Shown piece after piece: positions 22,951 to 35,700 of a DNA stretch of 64,000 nt. Source of the DNA: Fistularia commersonii (taxonomy: Eukaryota; Chordata; Actinopteri; Syngnathiformes; Fistulariidae); assembly GCA_037954325.1 (NCBI GenBank), contig JBBMNZ010000019.1, forward strand, positions 8,136,501 to 8,200,500, written 5' to 3'. How positions within the stretch are numbered: the stretch's first letter is position 1; every line of letters begins with the position of its first letter. Made by a program: the position numbers and the translations under genes. The notes under the pieces are model-generated. The model saw only the letters and a list, made by a program, of their open reading frames with translations, was not told the DNA's origin and did no database searches.

Positions 22951-24599
22951 AATATCAGGTTTGAGCTGTGATTGACAGCGGATCATCTCTGTGGAGGGAA
23001 AGGGCCACTTTTATCCACAGTCCCTCACTGGAAGCTGAATTTGGTCTAGCAGTTTCATGATTCATAAAACACTCTCTGGGTTAGAAAGTATTTGTCAGAC
23101 TATAGCTGACAAGTGATTCATATATCGCCAATTACCCTTGATTTGCAGTCACATGTCACGACTTAAAAAGAGTGGGGGGAAACTCTAAAAGGCAAGATAA
23201 TGAAGTAAAAAGTTTGTATGGCTCACTACGGCGTAGCAAGCCATGTCGAGGAAAGCCATCGCAAATGAGGGCGAGGACAGCTCACGCAGGCGGGGAGATG
23301 TTTCCTCCGAGGCTTGTGCCAAGTGACAGAGGACTAAATGAGCTGGACCACTGAGAAGAGGTAATATCATTTGCCCGTCAAGAGGAGGTGCGGGACGTGG
23401 GCCGCTGATGTATTTCAGACAGAACTAAATGGTAATCATGCTAGACAGGAATCTGACAGGATGAATCTGCATGTTTGAGCATGCGTGAAACACAGTGACC
23501 TGCCTCTAAGTCCTGAGGATCCAAATGCTGTTCATCAATTGACTTGTACAACTATCCTTCTCTTCGTATTGTTTCGCATACTCAAACCTGGAAGGTGATG
23601 AGGAACACTGGCACACTGTAAAAAAAAAAAAAAGAAACCAATTGTGTATCTAATATAGTTCTGCCAGAAGTAATAGAATAAACAACAGGGACACATGGAG
23701 AGAGAGAAAAAAAAACAAAAAACATCCTTGTTCCTTTTTAAGATGTCTTTTGACGGCTCAACAACTTTAAACATCGCAGCAGCAGTCCTTCAGGCTAGCT
23801 GTCTGTGAGTGCTGGGACCATTTTGATCACAAAAATAGATTTGTATCACACACTGAGGGACCGAATATCTTGCGACACTTTCCAGAAATGGTCCCAGGTA
23901 TGGACGTCCCCTGCCATTCTTAACCCACTCACTCTTCTCTCTTTTTTATAAAGTGGCGGCTTTCGCTGATTTTCCTTTGAGTCCCCCTTGTGTCGTGTCC
24001 CCCCCCCCATCAATCATTGTTGGATGGGATTTCAACAGCAGCTAGAAGTAGTAAGTATACAGGACGGGTACGCCTGCTCATAGTCACAGAGCTCCTCCAC
24101 ATTGACCCCCGGAGACCCAACCAGCAGTGCCAGTTACACAGCTGCGTCTCTGCAAATCTTTTTCTCACATTAATTATGTCTTAACATGGGTTGTTGTAGA
24201 GGGGCTGCGTTGACAACACCCACACTTTTCTTCTGCTTACCGTGCCTCCCTGGAGAATATTTGTACTGAGCTGTAATTATAGTTTATAAACTTCATCCAA
24301 ATGACATATTCAGGGCATAGCTCAGATGGCAAGTGGCTGTAAACACAGGGAGTAATAAATTTATTACATCGTATTTTTTTCTCCCCTCTTCAGATTTATA
24401 CAATGCTGGATATACATTGCATGTTTTTTTTTTTTTTTTTTTCTTTTTTGTCATAAACAGGACAGTGCAGACGAGCATACTTGAGCATACAATATTTAAG
24501 GACTGCACAGTTTGTGGATTTTTAACAAAAAAAGGTGGTGGCAGCGTGCCCACAGAAGAGAGTCAGCTATATTATTCCTGTGTTTTTACTGTAAGGAAC
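22951..24599. other. Non-coding DNA downstream of the promoter, with candidate regulatory block
   Basis: Probable intron. The balanced segment 23160-23420 has several CpGs and is the most structured part. Poly-A/T and poly-C runs occur at about 23619-23631, 24000-24008 and 24425-24442. No exon is recognised. Confidence 0.4.
23160..23420. promoter_or_regulatory. Candidate conserved non-coding block near the promoter
   Basis: The sequence is repeat-free, balanced in composition and CpG-containing (CACTACGGCGTAGC, GGGCGAGGAC, CACGCAGGCGGGG, GCGGGACGTGGGCCGC). It lies about 1 kb after the putative first exon. Open frames of about 60 codons exist on both strands without recognisable motifs. The call rests only on composition. 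Confidence 0.3.
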
Positions 24600-25020
24600 A
24601 CCTTGAATGTGGTTCAAGGCACGGCGAGCTGAGTAGCCCCTCTCCCAGGGGCCGCTTTATAATGAGGATGCGCTGTCAGATAATTAGATACACCTGGCGC
24701 TGGCGTTTTCAGGATATTTTGATTCATCCCAAAATAAAATGCCTCAGCCTGCCAACATGAAAGAAAAAAAATATCCCGCTGTCACATTGCCTCGTCTCTC
24801 ATGGTGGCAATGTTTTATTTATTTATCCCCATCTTTATGCTCTTGGATGATGCTGGCTTCATTTGTGCTCGCTGATGCATTTTTGCGCCAAAGTTTCTCA
24901 TCTCTTGCCGAGCGAGACGCTCACTTAAATGGGTGCCAGTGTCCCTCTGTGGACATGGACTCGGAGAGTGTTGTGGTGCTGCTAAACTTAATGACTCCCT
25001 TAGCAGGGAGGCACAAGACA
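24600..25020. promoter_or_regulatory. Candidate conserved non-coding block
   Basis: A compositionally balanced island with a homeodomain-like core (CAGATAATTAGATAC at about 24678-24692), a near-palindrome CCTGGCGCTGGCG, and dense non-repetitive sequence. Open frames up to 94 codons on both strands carry nothing recognisable. I infer an enhancer-like element. Confidence 0.3.
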
Positions 25021-25836
25021 TAATTCTATTCTTATTTTTAAAAAAGCGCAAATGCACAGCACCTCAGATGAACACAGTCTTAGATGTGTCTAGTCACGTT
25101 TCTGAAAATGAGAACGGTGTAGGTGTGTATGTGAAGGGAACATTCCTCTCAAGATAGAGTGTGTGCTTTTCCATTTGTGCTTCCCTGACAATGTTTACAG
25201 GCATTTGGGGATTTTAAAATTGATGAATGCACATGAGAACTAATCAGCCATTTCATGAACCTAGTGGCAGGCAGTGAATGATTTATTGAATTTGGTCCAG
25301 TCTGTGCGAGCCGCACACACATTTATGCACAGCCATGCACGGAAACACACTCCTGAATCTGTCTTTTACTAAGCCATAGATTAGAAAATGCTGCATAAGA
25401 TGAAACCTGCTCACCTTTACTTTTTATTTATCAAGTACACAACTCGACTCATAAATCAGATACTTGTTAAGTTGTTAAAAAATAGCTTTTGTCTTGTGGA
25501 AGACATCATTGCTATTATGTTTGATAAATGTGATACAGCAGGGAGTGAACTGTCCCAGGCTGCTTATGTTATCAAACTATGACTCCCCCCCCCTTTGTTT
25601 TTACTCTGGTCGCACTTGCTGGTGTGGAATATGCTTTGCTCTTCTAACATCGTGACCCATTGCACCGCACACAGTCACTGTCTGTGGTGATAAATCACAG
25701 AAGGCCAACACAAATTCAAGTTAAATTTCATTAAAATTGCCTCAGGCTAATTCTTCTCAGAATGTTGAGCACCTGTGGTTATTGCTGAGTGAAGAGAAAC
25801 ACTTTCAGAGGTGCTCAAGGTCAGCTGGACTCAGTT
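25021..25836. other. Unique non-coding DNA
   Basis: Probable intron; nothing recognised. Confidence 0.45.
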
Positions 25837-25837
25837 T

Positions 25838-25885
<48 letters not shown>
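25837..25885. repeat. (GT)n microsatellite
   Basis: About 24 GT units, the last 40 bp uninterrupted. Confidence 0.95.
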
Positions 25886-25887
<2 letters not shown>

Positions 25888-26768
25888 CCTGAGCTTTAAC
25901 ACTAAAATTTAGTTTTTACAGTGACAATGAAATTAAATGTGTGGTGTGACAGAAGCATGAAGAACATGCAGAATATGCAATTTAGGAAATAAAGAAAAAT
26001 GTAATTTTAAAATAGAGATGTGTATTTGCAACCACAGGTATTTAACAGATATCTGGGACCTGGTGCCATTTACAATCCTAACTAAAATTCATGATTTTAA
26101 GTCCCTTATCTTCCATCTACTTCAAATTAGTGAAGACTTGAAGACACAAACAAAGAGTAGAAATCATAAACAAATATAACCATTGGAAGGAAACAGTTTA
26201 CGCATGCAAGAGTACACGTGGAGGTTTAAATCAATTAGACGTAAGGACAAACTAAAGATACAGCACTCACAGCCTTTGAAGAAACAAAATCAATGGAAAG
26301 AAAATGGCCTATGGAGTGACACTTTATCCAGCACTACACACCTCAGGTACACTAGCAGTAATTCTGTAAAGCCTGGCAGCAAATATGATGTCAGTTTGAT
26401 CACGTCATTTCATTCAGAGCATATTTTCTGCCTGTGTCCCAGTCAGAAATGTTTCCTGGACATGCAGGCAACAGTGGTAATAGACAGTAAAGCTCTCAAT
26501 AAATTACATAATGTATCATGATTTAAATTCATGGTGACTAGGTTGTTTAAAGTGATTTCAAATAAAATGTTCTGAGGGATATATTAAGATAATTTGAGTT
26601 TAACCACCTAATTATAATATTATGTCAAATAACATAATGTATGTTAAAAGTGCTGAATGGAAACGCATTTTTCAGTTATATCACATTTATAAATAATTTA
26701 TTGATCGTTGTACTTATGGTATTTTTTCATAATTGCTATTGACCCTTCTTTAACCTTCTTATACCAGT
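25886..26768. other. Unique AT-rich non-coding DNA
   Basis: A 112-codon plus-strand open frame at 26183-26521 has no recognisable domain and no splice sites that would make it an exon. Nothing else is seen. Confidence 0.45.
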
Positions 26769-26880
26769 GATTATTATTATTATTATTATTATTGTTATTA
26801 TTATTATTTTTGTTGTTGTTGTTGTTGTTGTCATTATTATTATTACTATTATCGTCATATTACTATTATTGTTGTTGTTA
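26769..26880. repeat. (ATT)n-(GTT)n trinucleotide repeat
   Basis: About 112 bp of ATT triplets interspersed with GTT triplets; an open frame through it encodes only Ile/Val/Leu strings. Confidence 0.95.
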
Positions 26881-27064
26881 AAGAAAAAAGAACTTCAAAC
26901 TGACATGTATGTGAAGGTTAGGAGTGAGTTTAAAGAATCTTGGGTGTCTGTGTGGCCTTTTAGTGAAATATATAACATTTGTATAAAGCCTCGAGCTTTG
27001 CATTGTCCATCAAACTTGATGCTGATAAGGCTATTAATACACTGCTAATGATCACACATCGGCA

Positions 27065-27215
27065 CTCAAATGAGGCAAAATGCTATTGGGAGCAAATCAG
27101 AATTCAGTGTATTGCTCAAGAGCACTTTCATTTATACACAGGGAAAGCTGGGGATTAAACTGCCAACCCAGAGATTAGTGGATGAACCTCTCTATCTCCT
27201 GAACCCCCTTCAAGT
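27065..27215 (-). repeat. SINE-like teleost repeat, antisense fragment
   Basis: On the plus strand: GGGGATTAAACTGCCAACCC, AGATTAGTGGATGAACC, then TCTATCTCCTGAACCCC. This is the reverse complement of the head of the family at 10985-11227 ('GGTAGAGCGGGTC...ATCGGAAGGTCGGCGGTTC'). Upstream, a TATTGCTCAAGAGCAC phrase corresponds to the 'TGTCCTTGGGCAAGACAC' part. The copy is well diverged. Confidence 0.55.
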
Positions 27216-30200
27216 AAACAGAAATGCCAATACTCTTCATGCCCTATCGTATGGCATTACTTCCAGGTTTCTCTCTTTTGTCCCTGGATAGCAGGACATC
27301 AAACCCTTGTCAGGAGAGCATGATTTGAAATTCAATTCAAGCCATAGCTGAGGACTATGGTGGATGTTTTCCTTCCCTGCTTGACTTACTGTTTTGTTAT
27401 TGCCTGAAGAACATGTGTATCCATATTGTGTGGTTGAACTGGAAATTGCTGTCTTTGTGCTCTAACATGACAGAAACTTATAAAAGGAATGAATATTGAG
27501 AAAAGATAAAGACAAGAGGGGGGCGTTGTTGAGCTGCTCCCACTGTCAGTCATTGCCTAAACTGTGTACACGGGGATGGATAGTGTATCATAAATATCTG
27601 TCCAGAAATGCACTCCAATACAAGAAGGATACATGCTACGGTTTGAAAGATGACTATAAAGTGGAATTGATTTTTTTTAGTCCACATGATATTCAGCTTT
27701 CAAATATCATTAAATTTGAATATCACCTTTCCTGCTTTTTGGACACGAGAGGGTCCGATATGTTGAGTATTGGCTTGAAAGTCTGCCGGAATATGGATGC
27801 AAAGGAGGATAGATAAACAAATAGTGCAGGCAAGTTGGTGCCAGGGTACTCTGCACAGTTCGATGCTGCTGCCTCAAACCGACATGAACAAGAGAAATCA
27901 ATTAGACCTACTCGGTTGCTATCCAAGGGACTTCCACCATGAGAAAGGGAAGAGCAAATCAAAGCATTTAAAAAAAAAAAAAAAGAAGAGAAAAGTAAGC
28001 TTGAGAGGCATTTTATTCTATTCCCTGTCATATCAGCTGCCTTAGATCTCAAAATAGCATTAATGTACTATGCATTCATCCAAAGGATGCTACAGCTCCT
28101 CAAACCTTCTCCATCTACATTTTGAACCCATGCAAAACTTTTCTCGCTTACTTTCCATCGGTGGTGGAAAAAAAAGAATAAAATATAAATATAATATTTT
28201 GACGATACTTAAAAATAATTGCCTATTCCTATTGTTGCAGTAACCTTAACTTTACATTATTCTATTAATTTTCATATTTCAGAGCCATCCGAGCAGTCAT
28301 GTGGACACCACTGTGGATTTCCTTTCTACTACCTACTGTACATCGCTGCTGTGTTTTGGAACAAATTCAAATCATTATTTCCCCATGGATTCATTATTTT
28401 CATACATACAATCTGTAGGATCCTTTAAATTCTACTCATCCACCATGAAGCAGTCCAACTAATGTGGAAGGATAGTAAGCCTAGTATCCACATCTTATAA
28501 TTTATTGACAGTATTTTCACAGCCAGTTAGAGTAGTCGTACTATTATTCAAAATATATGGACTGCTAACATCAATATCCTCTAAGGTCTATATGCTCAAA
28601 CTTGACTTAATAGACATTTAGAATCCATATGTGCCCTTCTACACGATCATGAGGAAATTATTTTGCATAACTGGCATAGATGAACGAAAGAGATGAAGGA
28701 ATTGATGTCATGCATATTTCATCAGACGAGCGAGGCAATATAGTGTAAAAAAAAAAAAAAGGTTGAGAGTGCACAGCATGGACTTCACAGGACCAGGAGG
28801 CCTCCTTCTCTTTGATCAGAGTGAGTCAGGACACTTCTGGAGCAAGCCCTGCCTTGGACATTTAAATCAAGCCTTCGATAGGCTCTATGGCTGGTTGGAG
28901 ATAAGTGTAATCTCTACATAGTGGAGAAAGTGGACACTCCTGCAATTGTGCCGGAGTCTATTATATGGTAGATATGAAACCTTTTTTCCATGTTTTTCCT
29001 TGATAAATTTCTAGCAGTTGGTGAGATGGGGGCATTCTGCTGAGTGGAAATGTAGTTCGACAAAGTCAACCTGCCTCATGAAATCTTGTTAATGATTATG
29101 AAGGCTTAGAGGGTGGTATAGAAGATCCGGAGGGATTGATAAACAGAGACCCATGCATTTATTTGTTCCTGTGGTGCTATTTAAGAGTACATTTGCAATG
29201 ACAGACATATTTTGAAGAGGAAAAAAAAGAAAAGCAAATAATAATATTGAGAATCTGTATGATCATGTGCTGATAAAATAATGAATTTTGAACAGCAAAG
29301 GCTTAGAAAACTGCAATCCTTCTATAATCCTATGTGTACAGTTAGCTCAGTCCCCTGACAGAGCACACATGTAAACACAGTTACCCCACCGCCCACTCAG
29401 CCCTGCTGTAGGTTTGGCTGTGGGTGCTCAGCAGATCCCTCAGCATCATTGGAGAATAACAATGAGGGTTTTGGGAGGGATAATTTCCCCAGCACACAGC
29501 CATACTGGGTAGGGTTTATGTAAGACCTCAGCTTCTCAAGCTCTCTGCCAGTTTAAGACGACAAACAAATGGTACCAAGGAGTTGTGATTTGCCAAAGGG
29601 GTGGGATTGCATCTCTCCATGCTATACATACTGCTTCATTCTCCCTTCACGCATAGACATCATCCACCTGTACATATCCAGGCCCAACAATGTGTCATGG
29701 CTTCTGATAGTATGTCTCATACGTATCATTGATGTGTGTTTGTCAAACCATTGTTTTATATTTTTTTTGCAGCAGCTTCACCGCCCACTTTGAAGCCACC
29801 TGCTCCCCTTATCCTCTTCTTCCTACCCTTTGTTTTCCCTTTCGTATATTCCAATGATGAAGGCTGGGATCTGTCAAAACCCATCCTTTCTTCTGTCTGA
29901 CTTGTCACCATTTTAAAATGCATTTACTTATTTATTTTTTTGGTAAGTGGGCTGGTACAGAAATTCACTCAGCCCTGACACCCCAGTGACGCTTATAATG
30001 TCAAAACAGGTAAAGGCGGAAGGGTTTTCTTCTTGAGTTAAGCAATGTGTGGTTGCTTCTGTTTTCATTTCAAAATTAGTTGTATTGATATTGGAGCTTG
30101 TGTCCTTAGTGCGCCACAGCTAGATATTTTAAGATTACGATGTAGAAAGTCAAAATCGAGACTGAAGTCAGATCTACTTTGCCTATTTTGATAATTCCCA

Positions 30201-31410
30201 TTTGTTGCCCATATTTCTTGTTATTTTTGTACATGTCAAGTTTGCAAAAAAAACAAAAACAAAGCACCATAATTTGTAATCTTTGGCAATGAGGGAGGCC
30301 ATCTCTACAGTGTTTACACAGTTGCAGAAATTTTCTCTTTTTGAGCATCACTCAAAAGTGCCAGACTAGCTGTATTTAAGCTTAAGTGCTTGAATAAAAA
30401 GCATTGCCTGATGAGAAGAAGCTGGGAATTCCTAAGTGCATTTTCAGAAGATTCCATCAACCTGCATGTGTGTTGCCTAAATTTGGCAGGAGAATGAGTG
30501 CAGAGGATACATTAAAAAAATGAATTTTATGACACGTGAGGGTTATCATACTGTACATCTAAAAAGACAACAAATCCCAAGATCAAGTAATCCTAACAAA
30601 TGCTGTTGAAAGAATGCCTGTGAATACGCAAGGTTACACACAGTACTTGAGAGTAAGGTCTACCTTTATCAGTTCATACCACATAAATACACCGTAGATA
30701 ACATTAGGATGCACTGAGTTGAGAGTAACGGAAAAATCAATGTGAGGTACAAATTAAATTTGGCCCAAAGAGCCTTTAGGTAAAGTGCAATTTCAAAACA
30801 AATCTTTTTTTTTCCCTTGGGTGTCTGATGGTGGATGGAGAACGGATGGTGGATCTAGCTATCATGGAAAAAGACATAGGCTGTTCTGAAAGTGGGGAAA
30901 CACCCTCATTTCACTCCTAATGGCCTCCCCTTTGATTGTCTAATATGGTTAGGGCTGTATGTCCCTTATCAGATCATATCAAAGGTCAGTGACGTCCTGT
31001 AGACAAATCAATCTCCCTGTCTGAGAAAACACAGTGGAAGCATAGATTGAGGGAGCGACAATCCATCTCATGGACCCAGAATGAAGGTGGCTGAGGAGAA
31101 AAGTAGGGGTGAGGAAACTGTGGCATCTGCTGCTTAGAGAGGTGAGCAAAAAAGGTGAAATTGAGCTATTGACAAAGGGAATGTGATCTGCTCAGGGAGT
31201 TTACACTATTGCTTGCAGGATAACTCTCATAGAAGATCTGGCATACTGGGGGACTCTTGGGCTACCACACTGCCACAAAGTTAATTGAGGTTAGTTGGTG
31301 AAATGTTCTGGCCAGAGAAGAATAAATATTTGTGTGATTTCTACCAAAATGAATTACAGCTTCACTGTCAAAACTTTATAAAAAAAAGAACAAAAGAATC
31401 AAACACCATA
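27216..31410. other. Long unique non-coding stretch
   Basis: About 4 kb of probable intron without recognised transposons. Poly-A runs occur near 27970-27983 and 28747-28760. Blocks at 29330-29520 and 30830-31130 are more balanced and repeat-free and may be regulatory. An ATG at 28302 follows an acceptor-like TTTCATATTTCAG and opens a short hydrophobic frame, but no donor closes it and I do not call it an exon. Confidence 0.45.
30830..31130. promoter_or_regulatory. Candidate conserved non-coding block
   Basis: Repeat-free, balanced sequence with phrases such as CCCCTTTGATTGTCTAATAT (a CTTTGAT TCF/LEF-like core) and CATATCAAAGGTCAGTGACG (an ATCAAAG core on the other strand plus AGGTCA). Paired TCF/LEF-like cores about 50 bp apart are suggestive but not proof of function. 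Confidence 0.25.
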
Positions 31411-31748
31411 ATCCATCTATCCACTTATCCTGATCTCAGGGTTGTAGAGGATGCTGGAGCTTATCCCAGATGTCATTGGGTGGGAAGCAGGGTACAACTC
31501 AGACTGATCGCCAGTCAATCACAGGGCCGCATATCTAGATAGAAAATCATTCACTCACTCATTTGGGGTGATTTTCCCAATTTTTTCCAATTAACTTACT
31601 GCATGTTCTTGGACTTGGGAAAGAAACTGAAGAACACGGAGGAAACCCATGCAACATGCACACAGAACATGGGCACTCCTCACAGAAAGGTCCCCTTGTC
31701 AGAATTGGTCTAGACTGAAGCGCTAACCACTGCACCACCGTGCTGCCC
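31411..31748 (+). repeat. Dispersed teleost (ATCC)-family repeat, nearly full copy
   Basis: It starts ATCCATCTATCCACTTATCC, then CTCAGGGTTGTAGAGGATGC, TGGAGCTTATCCCAGATGTC, CGCCAGTCAATCACAGGGCC, CATTCACTCACTCATTTGGG and GGAGGAAACCCATGCAACAT, and ends ACTGCACCACCGTGCTGCCC. This is the most complete copy in the window and the reference for the others. The family is non-coding and highly dispersed in teleosts. Confidence 0.85.
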
Positions 31749-33299
31749 CTAAACACAATTAATAATAATAATAATAATATTGAAGGCTGACTCTGCTTTG
31801 AAGAGTATCTAAAACAGTTGTGGCAACAACCCAAGTTTGAATGGGAGGAATATGCTGTCACCTACAATTTGAAAGTTAACAGTGGTGCTACATTATAGAA
31901 TCACCCTTCCAACCAAGTAGTCAAACTAGTCTTGACAAGGCCAGGTAGGCGCAGGGACATTTCCTGTTCCAATCTAAATTATTTACAACACATCCAGGTG
32001 ATAAATTTAACATTGGCTTTTATTAACTAAATTCTGCATGCATGGTTTCACCCTTTTTAGTTGACGGCTTCCTCTTCTGTTTTTTTCATGATTTGTTTTT
32101 ATTTGTGTTCTGTAAAGTAAATAACATTTAATGACTATCAGTTGGACAAGAGCAAAAGTATAAAGTGCTGTGAAAGTCAAAGCGCGATCCAGACAAAAGG
32201 ATCAACATTATCATCAGACCAAAAGAGGTGGTCTCAGTCTAGATCAAAACTGAACTCATAGTTCAGACTGTTGGACCAAGAGGTTGAGACTAGAAATAGT
32301 CATCCATTAAATTAGAACAGAGAGAATGAAAATAAAAGAGAAGTCAGAATGAGATAAGGGGAATAGGGTGTGACCAACTACTTAATATTAAATTTGTCAC
32401 ATGAATTAATCAAGCATTCTTGAAATTCTAACAGAACAGACCAATGCAAAAATGCATAATATATCCTTGAGACCTGAATTTGGGCTACATTTAGTCATGC
32501 CATAATAATCAACATTCACTACAAAGGCAATGTGCAGGACAAAGCCTATTGAGTTCTTCATTTGACTCTTGGATTTAGAATGTGATACCAAAATTAAGGT
32601 TACCTAACCTATGCAAGAAAACAGAGATTCTATTAATTCAGAGTTTTAGGTAAGACAATGTTCTGCTTGGGACTCACTTGATTAAACACACAAACTGATT
32701 TGGCGCTTTTGCCACATGCACAGACCAGTTTGTAACAGAAATGTGGGTGTAGTAGATCTCTGTGAGAGGTTACTGTTTTCAGCTCAGGAACGATAGATAG
32801 CAATTATAGTAATAGTAGTAGCAGTAGTGGTATAAGTAGTAGATTATACCTTATAACTCAAACCATAATACTAGCCCAGCCCTTACTCAATGATTTTAAA
32901 GTAGCATAGTCATTGACTTGCTTGAGTTATTTAATCAAATTGTGTTGTCTCAGTATCAAATAATATGTTACAGGTCTGAAAACAAAGGAAGTAGCTTTAA
33001 AATAGAATGGATGCACAGTGTTCCATTGACATTACAAATCTGGATCATGTAAATTGGAGAAGCTTAAATGATTGTAAAAAAATGTCTTTACGTGATTCTT
33101 CAGTCGCAGAAGTCCCTGTTCTCTAAGAGTTTCATTTTTTCAAGATCACCCCCAGAGTGACACCACTATATATCATTTCTCTTCACCTCCATCATTATTC
33201 CTAACCATCAATATTAATGCGTCAGAAATTCCGATATAAAATATCCTAAATTAAAAGAACCAACCACAGTCAACACACTGGTGGTAAACAGTCCTGGAA
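31749..33299. other. Unique AT-rich non-coding DNA
   Basis: Contains short (ATA)n at 31759-31779 and an imperfect (AGT)n at about 32805-32845. No exon or transposon recognised. Confidence 0.45.
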
Positions 33300-33770
33300 A
33301 AAGTTTATAGGTGACGATAAATCATTCCCAGTTTAATGCCAACAAGCTGTTTAATTTGGTCCCTCTGAGTGACTAATTAGATAAATTAGTCTTAATCATG
33401 CATGGAGAAGCAAACACAGAATGGACCTGAGTTGCCCTCTTGTCTCTCTGCATTAAAAGGCAATGGTATATTTACTCCTGTAAGATTAAACTCACTGTTT
33501 AATAACTCACCAGAGCCTTCCCTCCAGACACTGTTGCAAAGGTTCAACGTGAGATAATGTTTGCTCTAGCAACTCTCAATGAGATTCAGCACTCCTGTGA
33601 CACCATTACTCTAAGCTCATTGCCTAGTCACGTTGGGTGGGTCTACCCTGCTTCAGAAAGTCGAAGCGCAGAGGCGCCAAAAGAGAGAGCACCTCTCGAG
33701 ACAGATTACATGTCTGTGGACAAGGGAATAGGCTTGCACTTCACCTCTGTCTGAGACAAGCGGGTTATTA
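33300..33770. promoter_or_regulatory. Candidate enhancer block with clustered homeodomain cores
   Basis: Within 33370-33405 the sequence reads GACTAATTAGATAAATTAGT and then CTTAATCATGCATGG, giving several TAAT/ATTA cores in about 35 bp, including the inverted pair ACTAATTAGA...AATTAGT. The rest of the block is balanced and repeat-free, with CpGs at 33655-33700. This composition is typical of conserved developmental enhancers in large introns. Conservation itself cannot be seen here. Confidence 0.35.
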
Positions 33771-34677
33771 TCTTTCGGTGTTTTTCCCTTTTTTTTTTTC
33801 TTTTCCATTTTTATCCTCTTGCCAGTCATGTAAGGAATCCAGGACTAGTTGCTCATCTGGCAGCTCAATCAGGTGAATGGCAAAGCAGCTTACAAATATT
33901 TACTAATTGTGAGCTGTCAGTGAAACATATCTGAACTGAAGGTGATGATACAAGCCTGCAGAGGAAGGCAAAGCAGCCAGGCCTGAGCCAAAGTGTTTTA
34001 AATGGATTACACCAGTGTGTCATTGCGATTACATGGTCCTTGCAGGGACCGCGACAAGATGAATTGTATTTTATGGCTTTACAGCAGATCTTTTTCTTTC
34101 TTCTGTGCTCTAGCTTGAATGCATTTTTTCCCCCCTCTACGATGTAGCGTGGTCTGAATGTGGGATTGTTTTTGTCTTTGAACCACCTCAGAAACAGTTT
34201 ATCTCCTCCTTTTCCTGAAGGGGACATTTTCCGTTTATCTCAGACTCAAGACTGAATGAGAAAGCAGATATGTATGCATTTTTAAACTATGTAAATGATC
34301 TTTCAAACATGTTTCTGGCTTGGTTTGTATGGTTAGAATACCAATACCTATTTTTCAGTACACATCATAACATTTCAAAACATTCCCCTAATTGCAGTGC
34401 CCCTCAGAGGACCTCTGAAAACACTAAAATATTTCAAACAGACATTCATACATTGTTTTTTTTTCATAGTTCCAATCATTTCTTCCTCTCAAATTTTAAT
34501 TATTGCAAAAAAGCATCAAAACTATTGTCACACGCATAACTTGTTGATGACATTTCCATTGTGACATAGAATGGTACATGTACAGGCAAAGAGTGTTATA
34601 CATTTAGCTTAAAAGAGCATGAGACAGTTTGTCGAGAAAACGTATAGGGCTAAATAAAAAAGAACATGGTGGCATTG

Positions 34678-34679
<2 letters not shown>
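33771..34679. other. Unique non-coding DNA
   Basis: A 120-codon minus-strand open frame (33865-34227) has no recognisable motif. Poly-T patches are present. Nothing else is visible. Confidence 0.45.

Positions 34680-34763
<84 letters not shown>
34680..34763. repeat. (CT)n-(AT)n compound microsatellite
   Basis: About 39 bp of CT directly followed by about 45 bp of perfect AT. The AT part is self-complementary and can extrude a cruciform. Confidence 0.97.
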
Positions 34764-34765
<2 letters not shown>

Positions 34766-34985
34766 ATACCATTACTCTTCCAATGACTGTTCTCCTTATG
34801 GGACCTGTAAGTAAACCAGGGGGGTGGTGAACATCGCACGTGATACATGTTGGGCATACGGTACAAGATTTGTGCACCTTACATACAAGTCAAAATAGGC
34901 TTAAAACTTAAAGTCTTTTTGTATTAAGTCCTCTTCAGATTTTTTGATGGTTCCACTTTCTTGTGATTGGTGATTTCAAGACGGA

Positions 34986-35029
34986 TTTAATTTAATTTAA
35001 TTTAATTTAATTTAATTTAATTTAATTTA
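34986..35029. repeat. (TTTAA)n pentanucleotide repeat
   Basis: Nearly nine perfect TTTAA units. Confidence 0.97.
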
Positions 35030-35189
35030 CAGTACATATTTATTTGAATTTCTTTCCAGAGTGAAAGAACTGATATGACAGTTAAAGTGCAAACCGTTAT
35101 CATCTGGACATTAATGGCCATTTACACATGACAGGATTTTAGTATGAACAAATTTATTTAATTGGAGACCCTGCAACAACAGTCATGAG

Positions 35190-35700
35190 CATTTAAGTTT
35201 GCATTGTTTGCGTGTCCTGCAGTACTGTCTGCAGCAAATAAACGATGAATTGGAACTTCCGTGTAACTCATTTTCTTTCATTTCTCAATTTGACAAGTGC
35301 ACAAAAACATCCGAGGAAGTTCCCATAAGGAGAGGAGGCTGGCAATAAAATTATCCCCTAGGTGAGGTGTTCCACTCCTCACATTGCAGAGATTTACATT
35401 TGGTTCCCCCAAAACTGAAACAATCCCTGAGTCAACTTCTTCGAGGGGCCTTGATTTTGTACCGGGTTTATATCAATGGCGACAATTGCTCTTTAAGCTA
35501 ATCATGGGAGTAGCACCGATAAGATTTGATCAGTCTTAACAATGACCATTGTGTGGTCTATTGAGTATCATACAAATAAGCTTCTGTGCTGGTGGCCAGT
35601 CAAACAATGTATTCTGCTGCCTTATCACATCTTGCCTTGGGCTACTATTAATCTTGTGGACCGTATGGGATGAATTAATACACCGAGGGATTTGCAAGAC
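35190..35700. promoter_or_regulatory. Candidate conserved non-coding block
   Basis: Balanced, repeat-free sequence including TTTGCGTGTCCTGCAGTACT, CCGAGGAAGTTCCCATAAGG and a TTATATCAATGGCGACAATT phrase that contains SOX-like ATCAATGG and ACAAT cores. No plausible coding frame. The call is by composition only. Confidence 0.28.

Noticed and set aside
26767..27048. 93-codon frame with an Ile/Val-rich 'membrane' segment
   Set aside because: The hydrophobic part is the (ATT)n/(GTT)n repeat.
28302..28430. ATG after an acceptor-like TTTCATATTTCAG, opening a short hydrophobic, signal-peptide-like frame
   Set aside because: No donor closes the frame, it stops after about 40 codons, and the residues match no receptor or secreted family I know.
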